From positions 40,048,501-40,112,500 of the forward strand of contig OY747704.1 of NCBI GenBank assembly GCA_963556495.2: a stretch of DNA of 64,000 nucleotides, written 5' to 3'. A program made the translations under genes and the position numbers. This document shows, piece by piece, positions 47,718-60,114 of the stretch (position 1 is its first letter; every line of letters begins with the position of its first letter). This DNA is from Valencia hispanica. Lineage: Eukaryota > Chordata > Actinopteri > Cyprinodontiformes > Valenciidae. Below the pieces are notes generated by a model. That model was not told the origin of the DNA and made no database searches. It saw nothing but the letters and a program-made list of their open reading frames with translations.

Positions 47718-48080
47718 CATTACAGCCACAAACTACAGAGCATTATTTTGGTTTTATTTTGTAATATACCAACACAAAGTAGTACATGAAAATGATGGGT
47801 AAGAAAGATAATTCATGATGTTTTAATTATACAGTATCAATACTGGTTTTGTGCATTTAGAAAGTTTTTAAAAGTAGATCCGACCAGAGCATTTGTGAGC
47901 ATCAATTTTAAAGTCCTTGCCAAAAGATTTTTTATTGAATTCAGGCCAAGACCATTCCAACATAGAGTATTCTTTGATTTTAACCATTCTCTTGTAGCTC
48001 GGGTTGTATGTTTAGGGTCGTTGTTCAGCTGGAAAGTGAAACTTCACCCCAGTTCTTCACCCCAAGTCTTTTGCAGCTAT
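47718..48080 (-). repeat. Tc1-family fragment (39-kb family)
   Basis: CAGCCACAAACTACAG, then ACCAACACAAAGTAGTACAT, and later GACCATTCCAACA and GCTGGAAAGTGAAACTTC follow the order of the Tc1 family at 39037. Termini are missing. Confidence 0.65.
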
Positions 48081-49692
48081 GACAGAAACACAGATTGTTA
48101 GTAACTGAAATAAATAAGACAGCAAAGAACAATAATTCTACAGTTCTACAACAATTTTAAGACCTAAAAACATCACCTTCTGTGAATATCTACCATTAAC
48201 TGATGTCTTTCCATGTAACATGTCTAGTTGCAGGTCCAAGAAATCTATGGCTAAAATATTTAAATGAATAATGCAGAGATAAATGAAAAAACAGCTGACA
48301 TTATGGTAAGAAGGCCCATGGTAGAAGTAAACTTCTAATGTAATGAGATGAAAATCAATGGTCTCCAACAGGACTTGAACTTCAACCCTCAAAAACTGCC
48401 CAGAGAATTTTATTTCACTTCATTATTGTGTTACGCTTAAAGTAAAGTTAATTTTAGGATAGTAAAGGGGTTGTATGCATCTAATTTTGTTGCAGATGAT
48501 TAGCTTGTAGCCTCTTGATTATTCATGATAAACTTAGAAAACACTATTTGACACCTTGTAAAAATGGCAAAGTAGAAATGCAAATAAAGACTTTGTGTTT
48601 AATTTGGCATTTAAATCTCAAATCCCATATATTTTTGTTTGAAACCAGATTCAAGTCTTATTCTTTAGTTTTCAGGTTTTTTAACAAGTACTTCAACGTA
48701 ACAAGTTCAAAAGTCAAAAACCTGTACTTTATGTCAGGTACGTCTTCAAACCTTCAACTAAAGAACAATTTCTGACAAAAAACAACCAATTCGGACACCC
48801 TTCAAACAGACTAAACACAATGTCAGTGTTGACTTTGCGCAGAAGATATGAAGAGGGAACTTTTGAAGTTGAAGTTCAGCAGTCTGCTCTATATACCCCA
48901 ATTTATTCTTGTTTCAGTCACTGAGGAATCTATACACTGTCTCCAAACATGCAGTCTGTCAGAGCTGCTGTAATCTTCAGCTGAGTGGTGTCACTCCAAA
49001 CCAAATCTGTCACAATCTGCTCAAGAGGAACAAAAGTACAAAACAACATTTCTCTACCCTCATCCATGATTAAAAAATAGAGTCCCCTCATCAGAGACGG
49101 AGTCTGTCGAAAAATGTATATGTATTTGAGGATAAAAATACATGCCGTCGGAACAAACAGGAACTTCAAAAGCACTTTGAAAAACTTATAAAATGTGTTC
49201 ACAAGTCCCAGAAGGGGTGACTGTTTTGACATGTACTCACTTTTCAAACTGACACAAAACAAAAGTTTAAAAAGGTTTGGCAGCCTTCACTGATAGTAAC
49301 GGATGTAAATAATTAGAAGCTCATATGCAAATCAGGCATCTGCTAACGAGGCATGGGCCACATGAGATTCTCAAGACATCATAGCCTTAAGCAAATTACA
49401 CAAAAATTTAAAACTAAAATACATAATATGCTTAAATCCTTTTTGGATATTGATAGACAAGATAATAAACAAATGCAAGATAAATATAAAATCTAGTCTC
49501 TTGACTTTTTTAGCAATAGAAGAATCACTAAGTAAACTAAGTAACCAACAATAATGATGAGGCCACGATACAGTAAAAATTCAAATAAAATGTGGAACTG
49601 AGGAAATGAGAGAATCAGAGACAAATATTTAAAAAATATATAGAAAAAAAACAAAACTTGAATAAAACAGTCTTAAAAAGGAGCCAGATAAA

Positions 49693-49694
<2 letters not shown>
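48081..49694. other. Noncoding stretch, no gene seen
   Basis: Many short AT-rich chance frames. No domain, RNA gene or repeat ends are recognised. Confidence 0.4.

Positions 49695-49746
<52 letters not shown>
49695..49746. repeat. (TA)n microsatellite
   Basis: About 26 uninterrupted TA units. Confidence 0.97.
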
Positions 49747-49751
<5 letters not shown>

Positions 49752-52700
49752 GTTTAATATAATTTAAAATTGTTAAAAATAATAAAATAAATTACTAATT
49801 CATTTAACAAAACAAAAATAAGATAGTATAAAATCATTTAAACAGATAAATATAATAAAAATAATAAATTAACATTTCTGTTGTGTTTCAACAAAAAAAG
49901 TTGGCAGAACATCTGAGGGGGTGTGGGGGAAGTACTATAAAGGCAAATTAGAGAAATAGATTGGATTAAAATGAAGCAAAGACCCCTTAAAATCTATTCT
50001 AATTCTTATGTATCTTAGTGCAGTGATTTTAAAACACTGTGTTCTACTTCTGGAAGAGTTTTTAGAGGAGCTGTGGTCCTTTTCTTAGGACCAGAAAGCA
50101 GGATACTGAATTAATCAATTTGTGCCATAAAAGCATGTATCAGTGACCCAGCATCGAATTGAGAGAACAGGTACACAATAAACATTTACTTTGGATTATA
50201 AAACACATACTTTGAGAAATCTTTAGTGTGTACCATGATTTAGGAAATTCAGATTTATAACTCTATAATATACTATAATATATACTATAATATAACTCTT
50301 AGGTTTTAGTTTGATCTGAAGGGTTCATTGCCAGGGCAAAATGTATTTTGACCTTTTCTCTCCAAACTAGGAAACACGTAAAATAGAGTTTTGTATTATT
50401 GCAATATAAATTCCAGTATAAATTAATACCATGCTTCCAAATGACATAGTAACATGAGTTCAAAAACCATGAGACAAAAAATAGTACATTGTTGAACACT
50501 GTAGTTGCAATCAAAATGCTTGGATTATACGTGACCTAAATTTACAAAACACTTATTGTAATTGGTATATTGCCTATAGAAAGTTCTAGAGATTGAAGCC
50601 TGACCAGTAAAATGTTGTGATTAACTGCAAATAATGCTGCACTGAGGTTAAGTGAAAGGTTCTCAAGATTCCAAAATACATCTCATCTACTTCAAAAATC
50701 TCCAGCACTGCTGTTTCTGTAATCTGATTAGAACTAAGACCAAACAGACATACTGTATCATGGAAATTAGGCAAATAGTATGCTATTCTTATCTTTATAG
50801 AGTAATTCTGGGAGGACAACAAGCTGATATTAGCGGTTTGATTAGCCAGACTATCTGCTCATGGAGCCAGCCTGCAGAAACCAATTTATAGCTTGCTAAT
50901 TTTAGTTTTAAAATACAGTAGCTTTACCTTGAAGAGTTACAGGAGACACTCCTATTGTATCCACACCGGTACTGTCCATGTCTTTCAGGCACAGAAACAT
51001 TTTCGACCACCAACATTTATTTTTCTGTGAAGGAAAGGGGAATTAATCTATTTTCTGACAGCTGACCAGCAGCATACAGCTACAAACAAGGAGAATGGGT
51101 AGCATTATGTCACTTTATCCTCCTACATGCAACTAGAGAAATCTCATTCCACTCTCTTGCATCTCCATTAAAAGACTTTAAACTGTAAGAACGGCATGAA
51201 GAAAAAAAAATTTTGTTGTAAATTTTCGTTTTATGTCCCAGTATATCTTCAAACCAGTAAAAAGCGCATGCATACGAACAACATATGCTCTCATACTGAT
51301 CATATAAAACTGCCATTGACTGTAAAGAATCTATAGCAATCCTCAAACCCAAATTTCTTGTTTTTTTTCACCTTCCTTTCTCTGTGTCTGCATTACTTAT
51401 CCAGGTGGTGTCCTTCTCTGGTGTGTTAATTGCAGAAGCAGGAGACAAATCTGACCTTTTCAGTGTAATCATCCCTTTGGCACCATTAAGATCTATGCTT
51501 CAGACCCAATCACCTGCGCACACACACACACGCATACATGCACACACACATACACATGCACACACTAAAACTCAAGCACAGCTCAGTAAAACACCACACA
51601 TACTATACACACACCACTGGAGGTTAATCACAGAGTGGAAGTAGCTTGGGCCAGAGACACGATAATCAGTCTGTTCCCTCTGGACATTCCCACCATCTCC
51701 TCAGCCCCAGTACAAAAGGCCTGTAGAGCCTCTCAAACAAAATTGAGAAATATCTCATACCGTCTATACTCTTTTCGGCTTAACAGTGGTTTGGCCTTGC
51801 ACATGGGTCGTAAAGCAAACGCCTCACATGACAAGAAATCTGCGGCTAATGAATTACAACGACTGTGACTTGCGGTGTTCATTTTCGGATGATAAAATCA
51901 CTTAGCGAGGATTACATGCAGGCTCTTTGTGTATGTTGGCAGGTGGCGGTGTACGCTGAACGGTGCTGCATGAAGCAAAGACGGGAAATGTTGATGCACA
52001 GCTGCCCTCCAACAAAAACATTCAAGGCCCATTATAGCCCCAACTGGAAAATGACAAATGGATTCCTGCCATGATCTCCGACTCCGTCAAAACTTATTTG
52101 GCTGAAGGAGAAAAAGATGCTTCTCCTGTGGAAAGATCAAGAACAGATGGACCAGTGGAGTTCAGAGGAGAAAGAGGACAAGGACGGGTCATCTTCTGGC
52201 ATGTTTGGGTAAGACTAGTGACAAGAACAGAATTAGACTTCCACTCACGATACCACACACACTTTGAGTGATTAGATTTACTGCCAGATAAGCACACACA
52301 TTCGCATTGCTGCATCAACACACAGACCATCTGAAAACAGAAACACACACACACACGTCCCATCAATTACAAAAGAGGCATCCAACGATCAGTGAAAGCT
52401 GAGTTCTAGCTATTAGTCGAGACAGCATGTTGCAGATGGTGTGGCTCACACCCTTAACACAACCTTCCTTCTTAATATTCTGTCTTCTTTAAGAGGGGGG
52501 CGGCATAACTAATAACTGGTATCATTCCAATAAAGCCATTAGTGGTCACTACATTTGTGAATTCTTGCACTATTTCTTTCTCCATCACAGTTTGTTTCAC
52601 TTTACAACCCTTCATCTCTTCCTGTGATTGATGAAAACAGAAAAAACTAGACCACAGGAGAGCATTTTAGAGACACACAATCTATAAAGAAAAGGAAAAT

Positions 52701-52937
52701 AGGTCTGCTACAACAAGGTAGACCAAGGTTACATAAAAACATGCCTCCGCCTCAAATTTCATTCATTTAGCTTTAAACAATGATTTATGTCTTGAGTATT
52801 GTCCATAACATTGGTAAATGTGAATACAGTAATAAAATCCTACACTTCTACATAATTTTGCATTCATAATCCAATAAAATACTAAGATTTCCAGTTATAA
52901 TGATTTAACGTTGCTGAAAACGGGTGAAAACAGCACA
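49747..52937. other. Noncoding stretch with a possible exon-like piece
   Basis: Includes short ATA-type duplications near 50267-50300 and a CA-rich tract at 51518-51560. The segment at about 51640-52210 is less AT-rich. An open frame at 52071 runs to a donor-like GGGTAAGA at 52207-52214, which is discussed as a finding. No protein family is recognised. Confidence 0.35.
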
Positions 52938-54016
52938 CAGTGCCTTGCAAAGATATAAATGCCACATGAATTGGATCACATTTTGTCCGACCTACAAGAT
53001 TCAATTTATTTTATAGGGATTTTTTATGCAAACAAACAAAATAATACACAACAGTTGAGCAGAATAAAAATGCTACATGATTTTAAGTTTTTATCCTTGA
53101 TTTGCAACTGGATTCAGCCGCCTTTATTCAGATATCCCTAAACTAAATCCAGTCTACCTGTGTGTAATTTATTCTCAGTATAAATACAGCTGGTCTTAGA
53201 AAGCATAAAGAAGGAAGACAGCAGATAGGTCAGGGATAAAACTGTGGAGAAGTTTAAAGCAGGGTTAGCTAAAAAAAAAATGTCTCAAGCTTTAAACAAC
53301 CAACTGACCACTGTTCAACCTATCGTCCAAAAATTAAAAGAGAAGTGCACAAAAGAAAGCATACCAAGAGATGGCCATCCACCTAAATTTAAAGGCTGAG
53401 CAAGGAGAGCGTCAATCAGAAAAACAGTCAAGAGACGCATGGTATCTATGGAAGATCATCAGCTCAGGAGGGAGAAACTGTTTGCAGAACAACAATAAGT
53501 CATGCACTTCAAAAATCCAACTTATATGGAAGAGTGGCGAGAAGAAAGCCACGGTTGAAAGACAACCATGAGAAATCCTGCTTGCAGTTTGTAGCAAGCC
53601 ATGTAAGAGACACCGTGGAACAACATTAAGCATATCAAATATCTATCGCCAGACTTAAAAATTGCTGTTCACAGACTCTCTCCATCCAATCTGACAGAGT
53701 TTGAGTTATTGTGCAAAGAAGAATGGGCAAACATGTCAGGACGAGAAACTGGTAGAGAGACCCCCTATAAGAATTTTTAAAAAGTGGTATTTTAAAGTAC
53801 TAAGGCAGGGAGCATGAATTAAAATGCACATGACACATTTGAGATTTTTATTTATAAAAAAAAAAATCAACAATGTATCCTTTTCTTTCCACTTGACAAC
53901 TTTGCATGTACTTTGTTCATCACATTCAATCCCAATAACGTACATTAAGGTTTGTGGTTGTAATGTAAAAAAATTTAAAAAAAAACGTTAAGTAAGAAAA
54001 CTTTTACACGACTCTG
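52938..54016 (+). mobile_element. Tc1 deletion derivative, about 1.1 kb
   Basis: The left end CAGTGCCTTGCAAAGAT and the right end near CTTTTACACGACTCTG match the termini of the 39/41-kb Tc1 family, with TA after the right end. Subterminal GGGATTTTTTATGCAAAC and CATTCAATCCCAATAACGTA are mutually inverted. The interior is a broken transposase that lacks its catalytic core. The right terminus is degenerate. Confidence 0.8.
53205..53760 (+). pseudogene. Tc1 transposase remnant lacking catalytic core
   Basis: Frames in order encode a frameshifted N-terminal helix-turn-helix region (53205-53400), then TTISHALQKSNLYGRVARRK followed by CLQFVASHVRD (about 53490-53610), typical of Tc1 DNA-binding and linker sequence. 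The next readable part, KIAVHRLSPSNLTEF and LLCKEEWANMS (53650-53740), is the C-terminus. The first and second catalytic Asp and the Glu region that should lie between are missing, so an internal deletion occurred near 53620-53650. It could move only with help from another copy. Confidence 0.8.
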
Positions 54017-54018
54017 TA

Positions 54019-55348
54019 TCCAAAGCTACTTAATCTTACTCAACCACCACTATTATTAGAAGAAAATATATTTCTGTGGAATCCAGGAAGCCTAGGAGGT
54101 TAAGAAAATACCACAACTGCCCGATTTAATGTTGGCCAGGGATCTTGACTGCATGCCGAACCCACAGGCTGCACATAAGAAGCGGACAGGAGGGCTGAGC
54201 TGGAAAGTTAAACCTATCTGCCAAAAAGAGATCACTCTGAGGCCTGATATTTGGTTAATTATGGAAATATTTTTCATTTTTTCAGAAGGACCCCGAAGAC
54301 ACTGAGTACAGGAAGGGAATGTTAATTGGGACATGATAATGAGCTGGAGAAGGAACTACTCTGTGTTCCATGGGAAACTATTGAAGACAGATATGTTCTT
54401 AAGTGGCGCCATTCATTTATTGTCAACAGTAAAGGATATTTTCAATTTCCCATCCCTTTGGTCTGAATTTATGCCACTTCCATTCAATATAATGTCAAAG
54501 TCAAATATTTAGGGTCATATTTTCTTTGGCCTTCAAAAATGCTAACCTCTTTTTTTCTCTTCTACTTGAGCATTTATTAACTGTCAAAGGTGGTTCAAAT
54601 GATACAGTAAACATTGTTTCTCTCTCTGTTGGATTCCAGTGGTTAAATGTATTGATTTTGTTGACTCAAAGTATTAATAGCAAAGGCTGCAGCTATACAA
54701 TCTACCCTGACAGAAGCTCAAGCAATTATTCATTTATTATTCCCCTTCCTTCAATTTTCCAGCTGTGGTGGAGGGAAGCCCTGCTATGAAGTTACGCAAT
54801 AAGATTAATATAAAGGGAATGTGTTGGGGGAAAAATCAAATGGCAGACAGGAACCCTCTACATTGTACAGACAGTGTTCTTCTCCTGTTGAGTATAAAAT
54901 CCATATTATTATAATGTATTCAAAATCACTCTTGGTGCACATAATGACAAAACTGCTGTGCCTGTGTACTGTAAATAAGGGCTAAAAACAAAGCCACATC
55001 TATATGCTGATTTTTTTTCTCTCCCTGTTTTCTCTATCCCTGAGGATGTGGAGTAGTAGCATATGCTGTGTAACGGCTCAGTGCGGCGCAGCATTTAGGG
55101 GTAAATTGATGTCAGTGACATTGCTGTAAGTTTGCATAAACCATACAGTAAGAGTGGCAGGAAGTTTTGTTGGTAGGTTTAAGGGCAAACTAACACTCTT
55201 TAGATCCTCAAAGCAAAGCTAAACCTTTTGCAAATCTACACCAGCATGACATATATACATTTGAAAACATACATTTACATACTCTGCATAAAAAGCCACA
55301 TAGGAAAGATACATGTTTATATAGGTCTTATTACTTTCTTGAACTCCA
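54019..55348. other. Noncoding stretch, no gene seen
   Basis: No domain-bearing frames. The 54380-54600 part is unique and moderately AT-rich. Confidence 0.4.
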
Positions 55349-55466
55349 GGGCCCTTATTTATCAACTCTTCTTACACACAGATCTGTGCATATTTCGTGT
55401 GTAGAAATGTTACTAAATATACGAACAGCTCTGAACATGCGTATACACAGCTTCTAATGTTAGGAA

Positions 55467-55967
55467 GTGGCAACTGCAAGACTGAAACAGTTTTACTTTG
55501 ATGGGATATTTATCTCATCCGTTTATCACCTCCGCCAAGGAGCTCATATTGGCATCTGCATGACTTTTAGCAAAATATTTCAAAAGGTTATGGACCGATT
55601 TGGATTAAACTTTCAGGATATGTTACAAATTTGTCAAGGAATAAATGATTACATTATGAGGGTGATAATGAATGGAGATCCTGTGAATCACAATCTGGGG
55701 GGAGGGGGTGCTTCACAGGGGTCTATTTCATGGAAATTGGTTGGTCCCGCTTATTTGTGGAGCAGGTTATCGCTGTCTCCATGCATACTGATGCCAGCCA
55801 AAGCAGTGTCTCCAATAAGGCTGGCCACACACATGTCATATGTGATGATCTGTGCACCCCCAGAAGATCTGGCCCAGCTGTGTGCTGAGGGACATTTTAT
55901 TGTATTCCGTTTGATATCGAAACATTTTTTTCCTTTATTTCCAACAGGAACCTCTCCACTGTCCTGA
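55467..55967 (+). other. 166-codon open frame inside repeat, origin unclear
   Basis: This is the longest unbroken frame in the 48-64 kb part. Its DNA around 55530-55740 resembles a widespread fish repeat with a CCGCCAAGGAG start and a GGACCGATTTGGATTAAACT stretch. The protein shows no recognised domain, so I treat it as repeat-derived and probably not translated. Confidence 0.35.
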
Positions 55968-56160
55968 CCGCATATACTTCCTCTGTCACTTTCTCCCAGG
56001 CACTGCTCTGTCTTTATTGGTTACTGAACTGATAGAACCAAACAGCAATGTTCCGGACAAATTTAACTGATGTAATTAGTTCAAAGAAGTTAACCATTTC
56101 CACAGAAGTGAATAACAGCAAATCAAAATATTCTTTGCCATATTTCTTTGTGTTTGCAGC

Positions 56161-56810
56161 AGGACTTCGTCTGTTTTGCTTTTGAGTCTAAAAGCAATCT
56201 TCCGGACTTTGTCCAGATACCCTTTACCTGTAATTTTACGGATGAATACCTAGTAACAAGAGCGGACTTTCCGCGGTATAGTGCTTGCATTCAGATTATC
56301 AGGTAATGTTCCGGAATGGGCATCAGGTTATCAGGTAATGTTCCGGAATGGGGAATGGGGCGGTACGGAAAAGGGGAGGGAGGCAGGGAACACTGTGAGC
56401 GCACACATTGATGACGTATAAATGTCACGTGAACAGCAGTGCATAAGAACACGGTTTCTTCATCGATGTCTCTTAAGCATTTCCATGTGCGCAGAATTGC
56501 ATACATCACAAATACGAGCACTGTGAGTAGATCTGCTGTTTCGTCTGCCATCTTTGCAATAATCCCTTTGTTTGGGGAAATGACATGTACGCCCGCTGCA
56601 CTAAGTTTACGTCATATCCACATACAACCCCCCCACCTAACCACCCCCCAGACATTCCTCAGGATCCTCTGGTACATTTCTTGCTGTGTGAAAGCAGCTG
56701 AAAAGCAATGCTCCGGAAAAAAGTGGTGTATTTGAAAACACAACTCCGGTTAAAGACCGGATGGAATTGTCCGCAAATATTTCAGAACTTCTGTCTGAAA
56801 ACGACTATAG
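56161..56810 (-). mobile_element. Harbinger-like nonautonomous repeat, copy B
   Basis: It is the reverse complement of 25799-26449 over almost all its length. On the minus strand a frame from ATG 56551 begins MADETADLLTVLVFVM and continues with RTWKCLRDIDEE without the stop seen in copy A. A local 32-bp-offset duplication of TTATCAGGTAATGTTCCGGA lies at 56296-56352. It is nested in the element at 55349-57197. Confidence 0.6.
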
Positions 56811-57289
56811 AGACATTAAGGAGCGGAAACTCTGATAATAGAGGGCAAAAAGGGTCGATGTCAAAATGAAATTGCGTCAACTATGACAATTTTCAAAAAG
56901 GATGTTCATCATGACTTTTTTATTGCCCCACATATGTTTCATCTAGTTTCTCGGTGTCACTGAAATTTCTTTTTTTGCTCTCTTGGCCATTTTCAGGAAG
57001 AACGCAAGGACTTAGTGCATGTGTCAGAGGATATGGTTAGCTGAGGGTGTTTTTGCATGCAAATGACTGTGAACGGGCAGGAGCACCTAGGTACGCACGT
57101 GTAGGATTAATCAACAGATGACTGCGGAGGAACATGCGTTTCATTCGTAGGATAGAATATAAGACAGCTTCTACGAACATTTGATAAATGATGGCCCAGA
57201 AGTTTATACAAACTAAGATTGCCATAAATTCCTGATAAATTCAGAAGCTGACTATGGTTAAATCACAACATTTGAGTTAAACAGAGGCA

Positions 57290-57880
57290 CAACTGTGGAT
57301 GTATATTAAGTCAAGACATCAAAAGCACTGCTTCCTTGAGATATACTGCAAAGACAAAAGACATCAGGCAGAGAATTGTGAACCTCCACAAGTATGGTTC
57401 TTCTTTGGCTACAATTCCCAGAGACCTAAATGTGGTACACTGATCTGCACAAATAACTATACACAAGTATAACAGCATGAGAATATCAGCCCAACATACT
57501 ATTCAGGAAGGAGATGCAAAATGTACGCATCAACCACAGAACAAAAAGAAGAAGACCTTTTAAAGATGCTGGCTGAACTTGGTAGGATAATTTAGTTATC
57601 CACAGTTAAACAAGTCCTGTATAAACTTGGACTAAAATGCCGATGAGAGAGGTCTGTAATTTTCATCATAGGTACACTTCAACTGTGAGAGACAGAATGT
57701 AAAAGAAAAATACAGAAATCAGATTTTATTTGTAAAATGGTGCAGAAAATAATTATTTAGTACCTACAAACAAGCAAGAATGCTGGTCCTCACAGACCTG
57801 TTACTTCTTTAAGAAGCTCTTCTATCCCCCACTCATTAGTTGTATTAATGAAAAAGACACCTATCTTTTTAAAAGAACAA
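57290..57880 (+). mobile_element. Tc1 remnants: transposase piece plus terminal repeat
   Basis: At about 57358-57640 frames read RQRIVNLHKYGSSLATIPRD, then KMLAELG and LSTVKQVLYKLGLKC, the N-terminal DNA-binding half of a Tc1 transposase with stops. From 57640 the sequence GAGAGGTCTGTAATTTTCAT to TGGTGCAGAAAATAA matches the terminal repeat of the Tc1 at 46089. TCCCCCACTCATTAGTTG further on matches its inner flank. Two pieces of Tc1 elements are therefore joined. Confidence 0.7.
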
Positions 57881-60106
57881 GAACGTGTACAGCATCTTAG
57901 CAACCTTTTTTCAGGGAAGTTTGAATTAATATAAAGAAATTTCTGAATTTCACATTTCATGGACATCATTGGGCCAGATGAAAGGAGTTTATTTCATGCT
58001 CAAAGATGGAGGCCACAGTTCTGATTTGAAGCCAATTTAATTTAGGATTAAGTCATTCGTTTGTGGACCTGTGCCTGCTGACGTGACAGACCAAGGTTAG
58101 ATGCCAACCAGCAAATCGCCATCGGCCACACCAGAGGGTGTCCGCAGCCACGTCAACAGATGATGCAGCAAGGTTTAATCTGAAACTTATCAACTCGAGA
58201 GCTACACAGGAGGAAGCAACAGCTTGAGTTTGTTAACACTTTAAATTGTTGGAAGTGGGTAAGGACGACTCCCCCGGTTTCAGCTCAAACCAGACACATT
58301 TGTCAAACTCTGGACACAGGGTGATCTTTTCATTAAGGGAATATCTGTGCCCTGACATTTACAACACCCGTTAAAATGAAGATGTATTACATATTTCACA
58401 AGGTGGCAAAGAAAGCATCCATCTCTCTGTCTCACCATCTCTCCCCCTCTCCCTCCCATCTCTCTCTTCTGCTCATGAAGTGTTGTACAGTTAGTGGCAT
58501 ATTAATTTAAGGCGGACTGCATTAGACTATCCTGGGTGAATATGCTAATGAACAATTTTGAGCCCTTATGAAGTATTTTTACGAGAGGCTGTAAAAGTAT
58601 TTTTGGGAAATTCACTGTCAGGTTCAATTGCTCAAAGTGACTAGCCTCGCAGAACCATATTTCAATTCACTATAATAAAGGAGAAGCTGAGAAGGGCTGA
58701 TGCAAAAACTGAGTAAGATTTAAGTGGCAGGTCTTACACACCGCAGTATTGTTAAATTAAGTTATCAGTGACACTTTTCTAAATCAAACATAAACAAAGT
58801 GATTCACTCAGCTCTGTTCCTAAGTTTAACATTTGACTTCTTCACATCGTGTTGCAATCAAACTCCCTAAAACTGGGTTTTTAATTTTTATATTGATATT
58901 TTCTAATTCCAAATCACCTTTTAGGGACTTCTTTTAGTAGGTGCTTTTAAATGCTTTCTTTTAATGGGGATATATTGATTATACAGCACGATTACCTGCA
59001 GTGAAAATGGCCCTAAAATAAAGTTAATGAACATTAAAAAAGAAAAGATTCCCAAATGACTTGTCGATGGATACAACACTGAAAACAGCGACATGTTTAA
59101 TAAACCCTAGCATACAAATTAACTTGTTCATGAAGAATTCAGACCTGTTCTCAAGTTGTGATTTCCAGAGCGCAACATACTGGTGCATGTCAATATATTA
59201 CAATGTAATCGAAAATTTTGTGTATTTCTGTTAACTTGACTAAATAAAGCTTACAGCTAAGGATGGGAGGTGGGAGAAAATTTCAGTCACAAATGATTCT
59301 AGGAGCCTAGTCATCTGCTGGTCTTGGTCCCCTGTGTTGTACCTTGTCCAAAGTTCTGCCATCTACCAGATAATTTTAGAGCACTTTATAGTTCCCTCTG
59401 CTGAAAAGCTACATTACATGATGGAAATTGGGATATAAAGCGATAATCAGAATAGATGAACGATTGTTTAAAATTAGGTAAAAGAAAACATGTCTTATCT
59501 GAAATAGCTGAAGGAAGAATTAACCATCAAGATTATTTTCAATTAAATGTAAATAAAATCATTATAGGTAATACTATAAGTTGACAATATGGGGTTTGGT
59601 TTTAGTCTGTTGTGTTCTCAGATTAAAACTTGTATTTATTAGCATCACCTTCTTTATTTCACATGCTATAATGTTATTTTCCTCAAACAAAAAATGTCCT
59701 ATCTCCCTGTTCTCAGCTGCCAAGTTCAAATGAACTCGGTGTTAAAATGCACGGGACTGTGTGGGCATTTTTTATATGATACAGGTCAGACAATGAAAAA
59801 GGGCCCAAGAAGTAGAGGTGGAGTAACAGATCAATAAGCATTTAAAGCATTTAGAGGTTTATGAGACAGCAAAACACAGCACAGGTATCACAGATGGGCT
59901 TTATAACTGGATATAAAAGCATAAAGAGTTAAGAGACAGGAAACAGACAGACCACAAAGAAGCTGCAGAACTAGTGTGAAAACACCAAATTAAAGATTTC
60001 CATATTTTCTGTACCCTTCTGTAATCATCATGCATTCCAATTGGCTTTGCAGTCTTATACTTCTTTGCTTGCTTCAGGACATCACCTTAGACATAACTGG
60101 AATAAC
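57881..60106. other. Noncoding stretch with possible regulatory block
   Basis: No gene. A C/T-rich tract lies at 58420-58475. The 58490-58720 segment is unique and carries a POU/SOX-like composite described separately. Confidence 0.4.
58490..58720. promoter_or_regulatory. Candidate enhancer-like block with POU/SOX sites
   Basis: ATGCTAAT (58542-58549), one base from the POU octamer, is followed after one base by AACAAT (58551-58556), a SOX core. ATTAATTTAA lies just upstream at 58501-58510. Such spacing is typical of POU-SOX composite sites. The region is repeat-free. Function is inferred only. Confidence 0.22.
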
Positions 60107-60114
60107 TTAGGAAG

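Larger units (their letters stand above)
55349..57197. mobile_element. PIF/Harbinger-like element with nested repeat
   Basis: The left end GGGCCCTTATTTATCAA and the right end TTGATAAATGATGGCCC are inverted with few differences. Internal hints include CATATTTCGTGTGTAGAAAT and ACGCACGTGTAGGATT near the ends. Such termini occur in teleost Harbinger MITEs. Copy B of the 25.8-kb repeat lies inside. The precise 3-bp target site could not be confirmed. Confidence 0.55.
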
